DNA of 64,000 nucleotides from Streptomyces sp. A0958 (GCF_004795035.1 NZ_SSBK01000020.1:1-64000); one strand, 5' to 3'. Shown: positions 35,888-45,101, numbered from the stretch's first letter. The notes: a model not told the origin generated them from the letters alone. Numbers and translations are program-made.

Positions 35888-35923
35888 TTCCGTATTGCGG
35901 AAGTTAGTTTCTGCTTAACGGAA
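35888..35923. promoter_or_regulatory. Paired palindromic operator upstream of hyi (AllR/IclR-type)
   Basis: TTCCGTATTGCGGAA (35888-35902) and TTCTGCTTAACGGAA (35909-35923) are 21 bp apart centre to centre, exactly as in the gcl promoter (8774-8809). Two full helical turns put both dimers on the same DNA face, which fits cooperative IclR-type binding. Confidence 0.75.
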
Positions 35924-36012
35924 GATTGCCCAAAGGGTGGCGGGGCTGTCAAGGGGCTGCCCGGAATTCGGCCCGGTCAGGAGGGTCCGCACGGGCGCTC
36001 CGGAGACGCGAA

Positions 36013-36049
36013 AGGCGGGGCGGAGGCCCGTCGGCCGTCCGCCCCGCCT
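36013..36049 (-). terminator. Hairpin terminator of the GH16 gene
   Basis: AGGCGGGGCGGA (36013-36024) pairs perfectly with TCCGCCCCGCCT (36038-36049) around a 13-base loop, just past the stop of the minus-strand glycosidase gene at 36071. Confidence 0.75.
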
Positions 36050-36070
36050 GTTCGCCGTGCTGCTACCGGG

Positions 36071-37513
36071 TCACCCCGCCGGAACGGTGTCCTGGAACGT
36101 CGTCCCCGCCGCGCGGTAGGCGCTCACCCGGGCGTTCACCTGGGCCGGGGTGAGGACCTGGTCCTTGACGTGCAGGACGTAGTCCACCCGCTGGTCGTAC
36201 GCACGGGGCGTCGTGCTCGTCTGCCCGGCCAGATCGATCAGCCACTGGTTGAAGTTGATCGACATGCCCCGCTCCGGCAGGTACGCGGCGCCGTGCGTGC
36301 CGAACACCTGGCCGTCGATGTAGTACGTGATCTCGCTGTTGTCGATGGTCACGACCAGGTCGTGCCAGCCGGCGTAGCTCTGCCGGGACTCGGTGTGCTC
36401 GTTGACGGCCTCCCAGGGGTCGGGCCGGTAGGTCTCCCACGAGGTCGTGTACAGGATGTTGCCGCTCTCGCCCCAGCCGCCGTTGGGCAGGTACTCGAAG
36501 TCGTACTCCGCGTAGTCGTCCGCCATCGGCGCCTTGAGGTCGTTGATGGTGAAGAACGTCTGGACGAGGTGGTCGCCGTCCGGGCCCGACTTCGGCGCGT
36601 CCTCGAACTTCACCCGCGCCGCGTAGGTGCCGTTGCGGAACTTCATGGACTGGGTCAGGATCTCGGTCTGCTTGGTCGACTCACCGCTGCCCGCCGTCGA
36701 CGTCTCCAGGTTCATGATGGAGTTGCCGCTCTCCGTGGCGAACGTGACGTTCTCCGGCGCCCAGGTGGCACCCGGCACCCCGGGGCCACCGGAGTTGGAG
36801 CGGACGCTCCAGCCGTGCGCGGCGATCTGCGGATCGGTGTGGCCGCTGTAGTTGAAGTCGTCGAAGAGCGTCGGCGCGTCCTCCGACGGAACGGTCGGGT
36901 CGGTCGGGTCCGTGGGGTCGGTCGGGTCGGTCGGGGTGTTGCCCTCGGGGGCCTCGCCCCAGACCGTGGCCCCGCCCAGCCGCGCGGTCACCTTCGACCA
37001 GTCGGCGTACGCGGTCGCGCCGGCGCCGAAGGAGTAGTCGTCGCTCTGCACCAGCGGCTGCCAGGTCGACCGGTAGAACCGCAGCTGCATGTCACCGGTG
37101 TCGGCACCCGGTGCCAGCGAGCCCGCGCCGGAGGTGAAGCCGATCTCCAGGTAGCGGTCGGCGGTGGCGGTCGGGGACGCGAGCGTGCCGAAGGTCCCCG
37201 TGATGTTCCCGCAGCCCTTCACCGCCCAGGAGCAGGCGAACCGGTAGGCGTCGCCCGCCGCTTCGCCCTTGAAGTAGTAGCGGACCTTGACGTCGCTGAG
37301 CTGGACGGACCCGCTGCCGGTGTTGCGCACCTTGAGCCAGGGTTCGCTCTGGTCGGCCGTGGCCCCGGACGCGCCGGTGCGGTACTGCACGGCGAGCGAT
37401 CCGTCGGCGGCGCTCGCCGTCGTGGGGACGGCGGCCAGCGCCGTACAGCCCAGCGCCACGGTGGCGGCGGCCGCGCCGACCGCGCGCATCCGGCTCTTCG
37501 CGAGTGACTTCAT
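36071..37513 (-). CDS. Secreted GH16-family glycosidase with an N-terminal CBM3-like domain
   Basis: A 480-residue exported protein. It has a signal peptide (MKSLAKSRMRAVGAAAATVALG through ASA) and a CBM3-like cellulose-binding module (about residues 35-180, LAVQYRTGASG, WLKVRNTGSGSVQLSDV). A PTDPTDPTD linker leads to a GH16-type beta-jelly-roll catalytic domain. The E-x-D-x-E catalytic motif is seen in DYAEYDFEYLPN. The substrate could be a beta-1,3/1,4-glucan or related wall polysaccharide; the subfamily is not obvious. The start at 37513 follows GGAAAGGAACAGGC. It lies downstream of a GH20 hexosaminidase and an ABC importer on the same strand, so it is part of a polysaccharide-scavenging locus. 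Confidence 0.85.
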   Translation of the reverse strand: MKSLAKSRMRAVGAAAATVALGCTALAAVPTTASAADGSLAVQYRTGASGATADQSEPWLKVRNTGSGSVQLSDVKVRYYFKGEAAGDAYRFACSWAVKGCGNITGTFGTLASPTATADRYLEIGFTSGAGSLAPGADTGDMQLRFYRSTWQPLVQSDDYSFGAGATAYADWSKVTARLGGATVWGEAPEGNTPTDPTDPTDPTDPTVPSEDAPTLFDDFNYSGHTDPQIAAHGWSVRSNSGGPGVPGATWAPENVTFATESGNSIMNLETSTAGSGESTKQTEILTQSMKFRNGTYAARVKFEDAPKSGPDGDHLVQTFFTINDLKAPMADDYAEYDFEYLPNGGWGESGNILYTTSWETYRPDPWEAVNEHTESRQSYAGWHDLVVTIDNSEITYYIDGQVFGTHGAAYLPERGMSINFNQWLIDLAGQTSTTPRAYDQRVDYVLHVKDQVLTPAQVNARVSAYRAAGTTFQDTVPAG

Positions 37514-37554
37514 CTGCCTGTTCCTTTCCGGAACGGTCATGGGGGAATGGATAT

Positions 37555-39168
37555 TCACGGGGTTGGCGCTGTTCCTGGGGAGGCGGCCGGTTGCGGCCTG
37601 GGGTTCAGGGGGAGTCCGACACCCTCCGGGGGCCGGTAGCGGACGCCGAGCGCGTCCAGCCGCGCCAGGTGCGGGCCGAGGCGCGCGAGGAATCCGGGCC
37701 AGTCGGCGCGCGTGCCCGACCAGGCGCGGTCCGCCAGCGCGCACAGCCGCGGATACGTCCGGTACTCGATCCGGTCCGGGGTGCGCGCGTACTCGGTCCA
37801 CAACTGGGCCTGCGTACCGAGGAGCCGGCCGGTGTCGGCCGGGCCCCAGTCGTCGGCGAGCGACCGGTCGCCGTGGACCGTGCGCAGGTCCACCGGAGGG
37901 CCCGGCTGCGCGGGCGGTTCGCCGGGGTCGGCGGACTCGGCGTAGTCGAGGTAGGTGGCCCGGTAGTGCGCGGCGACCACCTGGTGGCCGCGGCGGGCGG
38001 CGGTGCGGGCGTGGGACGGGTCGCGCCAGGTCATCACGGTGAAGTCGAGGGGGAGTTCGGTGCCGGTCTCGGCCCAGCCGACCGGTGTGCGGCCCCGCTC
38101 GGTCACGAACGCCCCGATCCGGCCCATGAACCAGCCGTGCAGCGCCCGCGTGTCCGCCAGCCCCTCGGCGGCGGCCCGCTGCCGGGCGGCCGGGCTGTTC
38201 TCCCACTCGGTGGTCGGGCACTCGTCGCCCCCGACGTGGATGTACGGCGAGGGGAAGACGTCCATGACCTCCTGCAGCACCGTCCGGCAGAAGTCGAAGA
38301 CCTCCTCGTGGACGCCGAGGACGGTGTCGCAGACGCCCCAGCGGGTCCACACGCCCAGCCGCCGCGAGGGATCGTTGCCCAGCTCCGGATGGGCGGCGAG
38401 GGCCGCGCGCACATGGCCCGGCATCTCGATCTCCGGCACCACCCGCACCCCGCGCGCCGCCGCGTACCGGACGAGGTCGCGCAGTTCCTGCCGGGTGTAC
38501 GCCCCCGAGTGCGGAACCCCGTCGAACATTTCGGGGACGCCGCCCGGAGGCCCCGCCATCGACTGGCTGCGGTGGCCGCCGATCCCGGTGAGCTTCGGGT
38601 AGGCGGCGACGGGCATCCGCCAGCCCTGGTCGTCGGTGAGGTGGAGGTGCAGCGTGTTGAGCTTGTGCAGCGCCATCAGGTCCACGTACCGGCGCAGGTA
38701 GGAGACCGGCTGGAAGTGCCGGGCGACGTCCAGCATGGTGCCCCGCCACGCGTGCGCCGGCACATCGCTGATCTCCACACAGGGCAGCGTCCACGGTCCG
38801 CCCCGCCGGTCCGCCCCGGACAGTGTCTCGGCGGGCAGGAGCTGCCGCAGCGTCTGGACCCCGCACAGCAGGCCGGCCGGGCGGGCGGCCCGCAGCAGCA
38901 CCGTGTCCGGGCCGATGGTGAGCCCGTACCCCTCCTCGCCGAGGCCGCTCAGCTGCGGGTCCAGGGCCAGCACGATCCGGCCGGTGGCGGAGGGCGCCAG
39001 CGGCAGCCCGGTGGTGGGGGCGAGCAGGGTGCGCAGCAGGTCGGCCGCGCCCTCCGCGCCGGGGGTGGCGCGGATCGAGGTGTCCGGGGCGAAGGTGAAG
39101 CGGCCGGGGCGGGAGGAGACCTTGAGCGGCCGGGGGACGAGGGAGTGTTCGGGGTGGGGTGCGGGCAT
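37555..39168 (-). CDS. GH20 beta-N-acetylhexosaminidase
   Basis: A 537-residue GH20 enzyme that removes terminal GlcNAc/GalNAc from oligosaccharides. The signature H-x-G-G-D-E is present as YIHVGGDECP; the Asp-Glu pair stabilises the substrate-assisted oxazolinium intermediate and donates the proton. An N-terminal GH20b domain (to about residue 130) precedes the barrel (GTMLDVARHFQP, LHLHLTDDQGWR, PEIEMPGH). No signal peptide is evident at MPAPHPEHSLVPR, so it is probably cytoplasmic and acts on imported oligosaccharides. It is 33 bases from the ABC permease gene and likely in the same operon. Confidence 0.93.
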   Translation of the reverse strand: MPAPHPEHSLVPRPLKVSSRPGRFTFAPDTSIRATPGAEGAADLLRTLLAPTTGLPLAPSATGRIVLALDPQLSGLGEEGYGLTIGPDTVLLRAARPAGLLCGVQTLRQLLPAETLSGADRRGGPWTLPCVEISDVPAHAWRGTMLDVARHFQPVSYLRRYVDLMALHKLNTLHLHLTDDQGWRMPVAAYPKLTGIGGHRSQSMAGPPGGVPEMFDGVPHSGAYTRQELRDLVRYAAARGVRVVPEIEMPGHVRAALAAHPELGNDPSRRLGVWTRWGVCDTVLGVHEEVFDFCRTVLQEVMDVFPSPYIHVGGDECPTTEWENSPAARQRAAAEGLADTRALHGWFMGRIGAFVTERGRTPVGWAETGTELPLDFTVMTWRDPSHARTAARRGHQVVAAHYRATYLDYAESADPGEPPAQPGPPVDLRTVHGDRSLADDWGPADTGRLLGTQAQLWTEYARTPDRIEYRTYPRLCALADRAWSGTRADWPGFLARLGPHLARLDALGVRYRPPEGVGLPLNPRPQPAASPGTAPTP

Positions 39169-39201
39169 GCGGTGCCTCCGGGGTGGGAGCTGGGTCGTCG
39201 G

Positions 39202-40044
39202 TCAGCCCTTGACGGCGCCGGCCGCGAAGCCGGAGGTGACATGGCGCTGGAGCAGCAGGAAGACCACCAGCGCGGGCAGGGCGAACAGGGTGGAGGCGGC
39301 CATGGTGGCGCCCCAGTCGGTGCCGAAGGTGTTCTGGAAGGAGGACAGCCAGACCGGCAGGGTGCGGCTGTCCTGTTGCTTGATGATCAGGAAGTTGGCG
39401 TACGCGAACTCGTTCCAGGCGGTGATGAAGCCGAACAGCGAGGTGGCCATGAGTCCCGGCGCGAGCAGCGGCAGGGCCACCTTCCGGAAGGCGCCGGTCC
39501 TGGTGCACCCGTCGACCTGGGCGGCCTCCTCCAGCTCCGGCGGGATCGTCCCGATGAAGCCCCGCAGCACGATGACCGAGAACGGCAGGGTGACCATGAA
39601 GTAGACGAGGGTGAGCGTGGGCAGCCGGTCCAGCATGTCCGTGTCGCGGGAGATGATGTAGATCGGGATGATCAGCGACTCCCACGGCGCCATCTGTGCG
39701 ATGAAGACCATCAGCATGAACTGCCGCCGGCCCTTCCACCGGAGCCGGGCCACCGCGTACGCCGACGCCAGCGCGACGATCAGGGCGAGCAGGATCGAAC
39801 TCGCCGTCACCAGGATGCTGTTGCGCCAGAACAGCCCGAACCCGTCGGCCTGCACGGCGGTCCGGAAGTGGTCGAGGGTCCAGGTGTGCGGGAAGAGCTG
39901 CGGATCGGTGGACTGGATGTCCCGGGACGGCTTGAACGCGGTGGAGATCATCCAGTAGACGGGGAACAGGCAGACCAGGACCGTCAGTACGGCGGCGGCG
40001 TTCAGCGGCATCCTTCGCACGCGCGGGGTACGGGCACGGCTCAT
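39202..40044 (-). CDS. Carbohydrate ABC importer permease (MalG-like)
   Basis: A 280-residue CUT1-type permease with about six membrane helices. The cytoplasmic EAA loop that docks the ATPase is visible as PPELEEAAQVDGCTRTGAFRKVALPLLAPG. The N-terminus MSRARTPRVRRMPLN is short and basic, as usual. The ATG at 40044 overlaps the stop of the partner permease (ATGA). No ATPase gene is present, consistent with Streptomyces sugar importers that share the MsiK ATPase encoded elsewhere. Substrate inferred from the neighbouring GH20/GH16 enzymes to be an oligosaccharide, possibly aminosugar-containing. Confidence 0.92.
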   Translation of the reverse strand: MSRARTPRVRRMPLNAAAVLTVLVCLFPVYWMISTAFKPSRDIQSTDPQLFPHTWTLDHFRTAVQADGFGLFWRNSILVTASSILLALIVALASAYAVARLRWKGRRQFMLMVFIAQMAPWESLIIPIYIISRDTDMLDRLPTLTLVYFMVTLPFSVIVLRGFIGTIPPELEEAAQVDGCTRTGAFRKVALPLLAPGLMATSLFGFITAWNEFAYANFLIIKQQDSRTLPVWLSSFQNTFGTDWGATMAASTLFALPALVVFLLLQRHVTSGFAAGAVKG

Positions 40045-41027
40045 CGGATCTCGTCCTCCTGGCGGAGCATCTGGCGGAAGTAGAGGACGAGCACCCCGGA
40101 CATCAGGACCACGGTGACCATCGAGGCGGCCGAGCCCAGGTCGTAGCGCTGGCCGGCGAGCGCCGTCTGCACCGCGTACACGGGCAGGATCGTGGTCGCG
40201 TCCCCCGGGCCGCCGCGGGTCATCACCCAGATCTGGACGAACGCCTTGAACGTCCAGATCACCTCGAGCGAGAAGACCAGCAGGAAGATCGGCCGGAGCA
40301 CCGGGAGGGTGACCGAGCGGAAGATCCGGGCGGCGCTCGCCCCGTCCAGCCGCGCCGACTCGTACAGCTCGGCCGGGACGGTGGTCAGTGCGGAGTAGAT
40401 CGTGATCGCCGCGAACGGCACCGACTGCCAGACGACCAGCAGGACCAGGATGGCGAAGGCGGCGGAGCCGTGCGCGAACCACGGGTAGCGGTCGAAGGAG
40501 GAGAAGCCCGCCCCGGTCAGCAGATGGTTGACTATGCCGAATTCGGAGTGGAACAGCCACTGGAAGACCGTGGTGGCCGCGATCACCGGCATGGCCCAGG
40601 CCAGCACCAGCGAACTGAGCACCGCCGTGCGGCCGAACCGGCCGAGCCGCTCGGTCATCAGGGCGACGAGCGTCGCGATCACCATGATCAGGACCACGTT
40701 GACCGCCATGAACAGGAAGGTGCGCCGGACCACCTCCCAGAACCGCGGATCGGACAGCAGCGTGCGGTAGTTGCGCAGTCCGACGAACTCGGCGTCGCCC
40801 GTGATCAGCTGGCGCAGCCGGAAGTCCTGGAGCGAGATCAGCACCGCCCGCAGCAGCGGATAGAGCAGCAGGTAGAGCATCCCGCCCACCGCCGGGGCGA
40901 TCAGGGCGTACGGCCACAGGCCGCGCGGTTCCCCGGACCGCCGCCGGCGGGGCGGCGGCCCGGACGTGCCGGGTACGGCCCGGCGCAGGGGGCTGGGGGG
41001 TGCGGTCCGTTCCCGGATGACCGACAC
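40041..41027 (-). CDS. Carbohydrate ABC importer permease (MalF-like)
   Basis: A 328-residue CUT1-type permease, partner of the one downstream. It has a Pro/Arg-rich cytoplasmic N-terminus, then helices starting WPYALIAPAVGGMLYLLLYPLL, and the EAA loop PAELYESARLDGASAARIFRSVTLPVLRP. It lies 47 bases after the solute-binding protein gene and overlaps the next permease, giving the standard binding protein-MalF-MalG order. Confidence 0.92.
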   Translation of the reverse strand: MSVIRERTAPPSPLRRAVPGTSGPPPRRRRSGEPRGLWPYALIAPAVGGMLYLLLYPLLRAVLISLQDFRLRQLITGDAEFVGLRNYRTLLSDPRFWEVVRRTFLFMAVNVVLIMVIATLVALMTERLGRFGRTAVLSSLVLAWAMPVIAATTVFQWLFHSEFGIVNHLLTGAGFSSFDRYPWFAHGSAAFAILVLLVVWQSVPFAAITIYSALTTVPAELYESARLDGASAARIFRSVTLPVLRPIFLLVFSLEVIWTFKAFVQIWVMTRGGPGDATTILPVYAVQTALAGQRYDLGSAASMVTVVLMSGVLVLYFRQMLRQEDEIR

Positions 41028-41074
41028 GGCACGCCTCCTCTCGATGGTTCGGACGGTCGGGCGGGGCCCGCGGG

Positions 41075-42343
41075 TCAGGAATCGGTCTTCATGGCCCGGG
41101 TGATGTCGGCGGAGGCCTTGGCGGCCTCCTTCGCCGGGTCGCGGCCGGTGAGGACGGCGGCCATGTAGTCCTTGATCGGGTTCTCCGCCTCGACGGCGGC
41201 CCAGCCCGGTGTGTTGGGCGTGGCGTGGCCGTTGGCCGCACCGGCCGCCATCGCGGCGGCGCCCGGGTCACCGGCCACCGCGGAGGCGAGCGTGGTCCGG
41301 TTCGGTACGTAGCTCATGGCGACGGCGAGCTTCTTCTGCCAGGTGTCGCCGGTGAGTTCCTTGATGAAGGTGAGCGCGGCCTCCTGCTTGCCGGAAGCCG
41401 TGGGGATCACCAGGTCGGAGCCGCCGGTGAAGACGGCGCCCGGAGTGCCCGCGGTCTTGCCGGGGATCGGGAAGAAGCCGAGCTTCCCCTTGAGGTCCGG
41501 GTTCTTCTCGATGACGACATTGGCGCCGCCCGGGGTGGAGATGACCTGGGCGACCTTGCCCTGGGCCATCACGTCGGCCTGCGGCGGGTCGTCCTCGTCG
41601 GAGTCCTTGGGCCCCTTGCCGAGCGCCTGGAGCTGCTTGTAGAACTCCATCCCGCGCAGGGCCTCGGGGGTGTCCAGGGCGCCCTTCCACGTGCCGTCGG
41701 ACTCGGTGGCGAGGTCGCCGCCCTCGTCCCAGACGAAGCCGGCCAGGGCGTACCACATCTGTCCGGGCAGGTAGATGCCCTGCGTTCCGCCCTTGTTGAG
41801 CTTGCCGGTGGCGGTGATCCACTGGTCGCGCGTCTTGATCGCGGAGGCGTCGACGCCCGCCTGCTCGAACAGGTCGGTGCGGTAGATGACCACCCGGTTG
41901 GCCGCGTAGTACGGGATGCCGTACTGCTTGCCCTCGTACGCCCCCGGCTCGGCGAGCCCCGGCAGCCAGTCCTTGCCGTTCAGCTCGTCGACCTTGTCGC
42001 TGAGGTCGACGAGCCCGCCGCTCTGCGCGAACTGGGCGACCTGGGTGTTGCCGCTCTCGATGACGTCCGGCGCGTCGTTGCTGGCAAGCGCGGCGGTGAT
42101 CTTCTCGCCGATGCCGTCCCACTCCTGGATCTGGACCCGGACCCGGATGTCGGGGTGCGCGTCCTCGAAGCCCTTCACGAACTCCTTCTGGAACTGTGCC
42201 GAGACGCTGTCGCGCATCAGCCAGACATCGATGCCGGTCCGGCCGTCACCGGATTTCCCGGCCGAGTCGTCGGAGGAGCTGCAGGCGCAGAGCACGGCGG
42301 CCATCACGAGCGCGGACCCACCGGCAAGCAAGCGGTACTTCAC
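41075..42343 (-). CDS. Sugar ABC importer solute-binding lipoprotein
   Basis: A 422-residue family 1 extracellular solute-binding protein. The N-terminus MKYRLLAGGSALVMAAVLCAC ends in a lipobox (L-C-A-C), so it is anchored in the membrane by a lipidated cysteine. The body has typical features (IDVWLMRDSVSAQFQKEFVKGFEDAHPDIRV split across the first lobe, PDVIESGNTQVAQFAQSGGLVDL, TGGSDLVIPTASGKQEAALTFIKEL). It is first in the importer operon and divergent from the GntR regulator, with two copies of a 15-bp repeat in the shared promoter region. Substrate is inferred as an oligosaccharide. Confidence 0.92.
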   Translation of the reverse strand: MKYRLLAGGSALVMAAVLCACSSSDDSAGKSGDGRTGIDVWLMRDSVSAQFQKEFVKGFEDAHPDIRVRVQIQEWDGIGEKITAALASNDAPDVIESGNTQVAQFAQSGGLVDLSDKVDELNGKDWLPGLAEPGAYEGKQYGIPYYAANRVVIYRTDLFEQAGVDASAIKTRDQWITATGKLNKGGTQGIYLPGQMWYALAGFVWDEGGDLATESDGTWKGALDTPEALRGMEFYKQLQALGKGPKDSDEDDPPQADVMAQGKVAQVISTPGGANVVIEKNPDLKGKLGFFPIPGKTAGTPGAVFTGGSDLVIPTASGKQEAALTFIKELTGDTWQKKLAVAMSYVPNRTTLASAVAGDPGAAAMAAGAANGHATPNTPGWAAVEAENPIKDYMAAVLTGRDPAKEAAKASADITRAMKTDS

Positions 42344-42370
42344 GGTTCACCTCTGGAGAACAGGACCTGA

Positions 42371-42540
42371 CCACCTGACCAGTGAAGGCCGCTGGACAGC
42401 TCACCTCTTGTTGGTGGATGAAGGTGGCATAGACCAATGAGGCCGTCAACCCCCTTGGTATCAAGGGATTTTGGTGATCTTCGCGGAAACAGGCCCGCGA
42501 GGTTTGGCGGAGTACCGGCTACAATCCACCTGACCAGTGA
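42371..42540. promoter_or_regulatory. Two 15-bp operator repeats between the importer and its GntR regulator
   Basis: CCACCTGACCAGTGA occurs at 42371-42385 (28 bases before the importer start) and at 42526-42540 (64 bases before the gntR start). Direct repeats flanking both divergent promoters are what an autoregulated GntR/HutC repressor would use. A third, weaker CTGGTCCAG lies near 42553. Confidence 0.75.
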
Positions 42541-42603
42541 TCCTGTCGGGCAAGCTGGTCCAGTAAGTGGTCAAGGAAGTACGCCGTCAGGAGGGGGCAG
42601 CAC

Positions 42604-43443
42604 ATGGACGCCGACGCATCGGGGACGGTGCTCAAACGGGAGCGGGCCCGGGACGCCGTTCTGGAACTGATCGAGTCGCGGCGGCCGGGCGACGCCATCC
42701 CATCGGAGCGGTCCCTGTGCGCCACGCTCGGCGTCTCCCGCCCCACCCTGCGCGCCGCGGTGGACGAACTGGTCGCCGCCGGGCTCCTCGTGCGCGAACA
42801 CGGCCGGGGCATGTTCGTCGCACCCGAGAAGATCACCCAGGAACTGATCTCCGCCGACCTCGCCCTGTCGGTGCCGCAGGCGGCCGGGGCCTGGTCGAGC
42901 CGGCTGCTGGAGTTCACCACGCTCCAGGCCGGCGCCCGCGTCGGCCGCAAGCTGCGCATGTCACCGGCGGCCGACATCGTCTACGTGGCCCGGCTGCGGC
43001 TGGTCGACGGCGCCCCGATGGCCATCGAGCACCTGCACATCAGGGCGGAACTCGTGCCCGGCCTGTCCGCCGACGAGTTGGAGAACGGCGACCTGTACGA
43101 GCACCTGCGCGAGCGCCACGACGTGCACGTCCACGAAGCGGTCCAGGCGATCGAGCCGACCGTGGTGACCCGTGCCGAGGCCGGGCTGCTGGACGTGCCG
43201 GAGCTGTCCCCTGCCCTGCTATTCGAGCGGCTGACCTCGGACACCACCGGCCGCCCCGTCGAGTACGTGCACTCGCTCTACCGGGGCGACCGCTACCGGA
43301 TCGTCTCCCGGCTGGCGCTCGGCCCGGCCGCCGCCGTGCAGCCCGTCGAGGGCGGCCACCACCCGGGCATCCCGCCGGGGGACTTCGCCCAGCGCGAGCC
43401 GATCACCTCCTCCACGCGCGGAGACATCCAGTCCGGTGACTGA
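42604..43443 (+). CDS. GntR/HutC-family transcriptional regulator
   Basis: A 279-residue regulator with an N-terminal winged helix (residues 8-75, AIPSERSLCATLGVSRPTLRAAVDELVAAGLL) and a C-terminal UTRA ligand-binding domain (LRLVDGAPMAIEHLHI, ELSPALLFERLTSDTTGRPVEYVHSLYRGDRYRI). The HutC subfamily includes DasR, but this is a separate paralogue. It is divergent from the sugar importer operon and probably represses that operon and itself through the CCACCTGACCAGTGA sites, released by an imported sugar or sugar phosphate. Confidence 0.9.
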   Translation: MDADASGTVLKRERARDAVLELIESRRPGDAIPSERSLCATLGVSRPTLRAAVDELVAAGLLVREHGRGMFVAPEKITQELISADLALSVPQAAGAWSSRLLEFTTLQAGARVGRKLRMSPAADIVYVARLRLVDGAPMAIEHLHIRAELVPGLSADELENGDLYEHLRERHDVHVHEAVQAIEPTVVTRAEAGLLDVPELSPALLFERLTSDTTGRPVEYVHSLYRGDRYRIVSRLALGPAAAVQPVEGGHHPGIPPGDFAQREPITSSTRGDIQSGD

Positions 43444-43576
43444 GCTCGGCCACCGGCAGCCGAGGCGCCCGGCGTTGCGACCTGCGCAATGGCCGATGCG
43501 CCTCTTGCGGCCGCCCCCGGGGGAGGGCCACTGTGGCTGACACATCCGAAGCGACCGACCCCACGAGGTGCCTCGC

Positions 43577-44767
43577 ATGACATCCCCCACCAGCCGCCGC
43601 ACCCTGCTCGGAGCACTCCTGGCGGGCGGCGCCCTGGCCGCCGCCCCCACGCTCCCGCGCACCGACCACCACCGCCCCGACCACCACCGCCCCGGCCGCC
43701 CGCCGCACCCCGCACGGCCCGCGACCCGCCGCACCGGCACCCTGTTCCTCGGCACCTACACCTCGACCACCCCCGGCGGCACCGGCATCGGCGTCGCCTC
43801 GTACGACCGGAGCACCGGGGGCATCACCGCCCGCACCGTCGTCACCGGCGTCGAGAACCCCTCGTACCTCGCGCTCCACCCCACGGGCAGCACGCTCTAC
43901 GCCGTGGACGAGCAGCAGAACGGCGGCGTCACCGCGGTCGCCCTCGCCGACGACGGAACCTTCCGGGTCCTCGGCACCCGGGCCACCGGCGGCGCCGGAC
44001 CCTGCCACCTCTCGGTCCACCCGGGCGGCCGCTGGCTGTTCAGCGCCAACTACACCTCCGGCAGCGTCGCCGTGCACCCGCTGGCCGCCGACGGATCGGT
44101 GGGGGAGCGCACGGACCTGGTCGCCCACAGCTCACCCGCGCCCGGACCCGGCCAGGACGGGCCGCACGCCCACCAGATCATCACGGCCCCCGACGGCAAC
44201 CACATCCTGGCCGTCGACCTCGGCACCGACACGGTCTACACGTACCGGCTGGACGAGGCGCACGGCACCCTGGAGCAGCTTTCGTACGCCGCCCTGCACC
44301 CCGGCGCGGGCCCCCGCCACCTGACCTTCCATCCGGACGGCCGCCACGCGTACCTGGCCTGCGAGGTCGACAACACCGCCGTCGTCTGCGGCTACGACCC
44401 CGCCACCGGCACCCTCACCCCGGGCGACCCGCAGTCCACCGGAACGGGAAGCGGCACCAGCTACCCCGCCCAGTTCCTCGTCACCGCCGACGGCCGCTTC
44501 GCCTACCTCGCCAACCGGGGACACAACAGCATCACCCGGTACGCGATCGAGGACGGCGGGGCCGCGCTGCGCCTGATCGACACCGTCTCCGTGGGCGGCG
44601 ACTTCCCCCGGCACACCGCGTTCTCGCCGGACGGGAGCCTGCTCTTCGCCGCCAACCAGAACTCCGGCACGGTCACCGCCTTCCGGGTCGACGCGTCCAC
44701 CGGCGCCCTGGAGTCCGTGGGCACGGCCTTCGCGGAACCGGCCGCGGTCTGTGTGCTGCCGATGTAG
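43577..44767 (+). CDS. Exported lactonase-like beta-propeller protein
   Basis: A 396-residue seven-bladed propeller protein of the lactonase/3-carboxymuconate cyclase-like family (Pgl type). A twin-arginine-like signal (TSRRTLLGALLAGGALAAAP) precedes a His/Pro/Arg-rich linker. Repeating blades follow: PSYLALHPTGSTLYAVDE, PCHLSVHPGGRWLFSANYTSG, PHAHQIITAPDGNHILAVDLG, PRHLTFHPDGRHAYLACE, RHTAFSPDGSLLFAANQNSG. The ATG at 43577 has GAGGTG eight bases upstream. It stands alone between the GntR gene and the small pair at 44850. The true substrate is unknown. Confidence 0.85.
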   Translation: MTSPTSRRTLLGALLAGGALAAAPTLPRTDHHRPDHHRPGRPPHPARPATRRTGTLFLGTYTSTTPGGTGIGVASYDRSTGGITARTVVTGVENPSYLALHPTGSTLYAVDEQQNGGVTAVALADDGTFRVLGTRATGGAGPCHLSVHPGGRWLFSANYTSGSVAVHPLAADGSVGERTDLVAHSSPAPGPGQDGPHAHQIITAPDGNHILAVDLGTDTVYTYRLDEAHGTLEQLSYAALHPGAGPRHLTFHPDGRHAYLACEVDNTAVVCGYDPATGTLTPGDPQSTGTGSGTSYPAQFLVTADGRFAYLANRGHNSITRYAIEDGGAALRLIDTVSVGGDFPRHTAFSPDGSLLFAANQNSGTVTAFRVDASTGALESVGTAFAEPAAVCVLPM

Positions 44768-44849
44768 GGCCCCCGCGCCGGCGCCGGGGCATTAGGGTCG
44801 TGCCCGAGCCGCGGGTCGCCCCGGCGGTGGAACGCATCAGGGAGGCACA

Positions 44850-45101
44850 GTGCGCTTGAGAGTGGAGTTCACCACCGAGCCCTTCGATCTCGACGAGGCG
44901 CCCGCGCACGCGGTCGTCGCGCGCGAGGTCATCCAGGCGGCCGAGCTGGACGCCGTGGACGTCGGCCCGTTCGGCAACACGGCGGAGGGGGGCGCCGACG
45001 AAGTGCTCACCGCGGTGGACAGCCTGCTGCGCCAGGCGCTGGCATCGGGTGCCACCCGGGTCTCGCTCCAGGTCAACGTCATCGGAGAGGACCCGCGGTG
45101 A
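44850..45101 (+). CDS. Small thiamine-binding-like (MTH1187/YkoF-type) protein
   Basis: An 83-residue protein whose pattern (EFTTEPFDLDEAPAHAVVARE ... GPFGNTAEGGADEVLTAVDSLLRQAL, ending GATRVSLQVNVIGE) resembles the ferredoxin-like thiamine-binding family. The GTG at 44850 is six bases from GGAGG. Its stop overlaps the start of the next gene (GTGA), so it is co-translated with an HTH regulator. It may serve as that regulator's sensory or stabilising partner; this is inference. The family call is moderately sure. Confidence 0.55.
   Translation: MRLRVEFTTEPFDLDEAPAHAVVAREVIQAAELDAVDVGPFGNTAEGGADEVLTAVDSLLRQALASGATRVSLQVNVIGEDPR

Noticed and set aside
36071..39739. A 1222-codon minus-strand open frame spanning several genes
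   Set aside because: Only its 3' part (from 37513) has a signal peptide and known domains; upstream it is the wrong-frame shadow of the GH20 and permease genes, caused by high GC.
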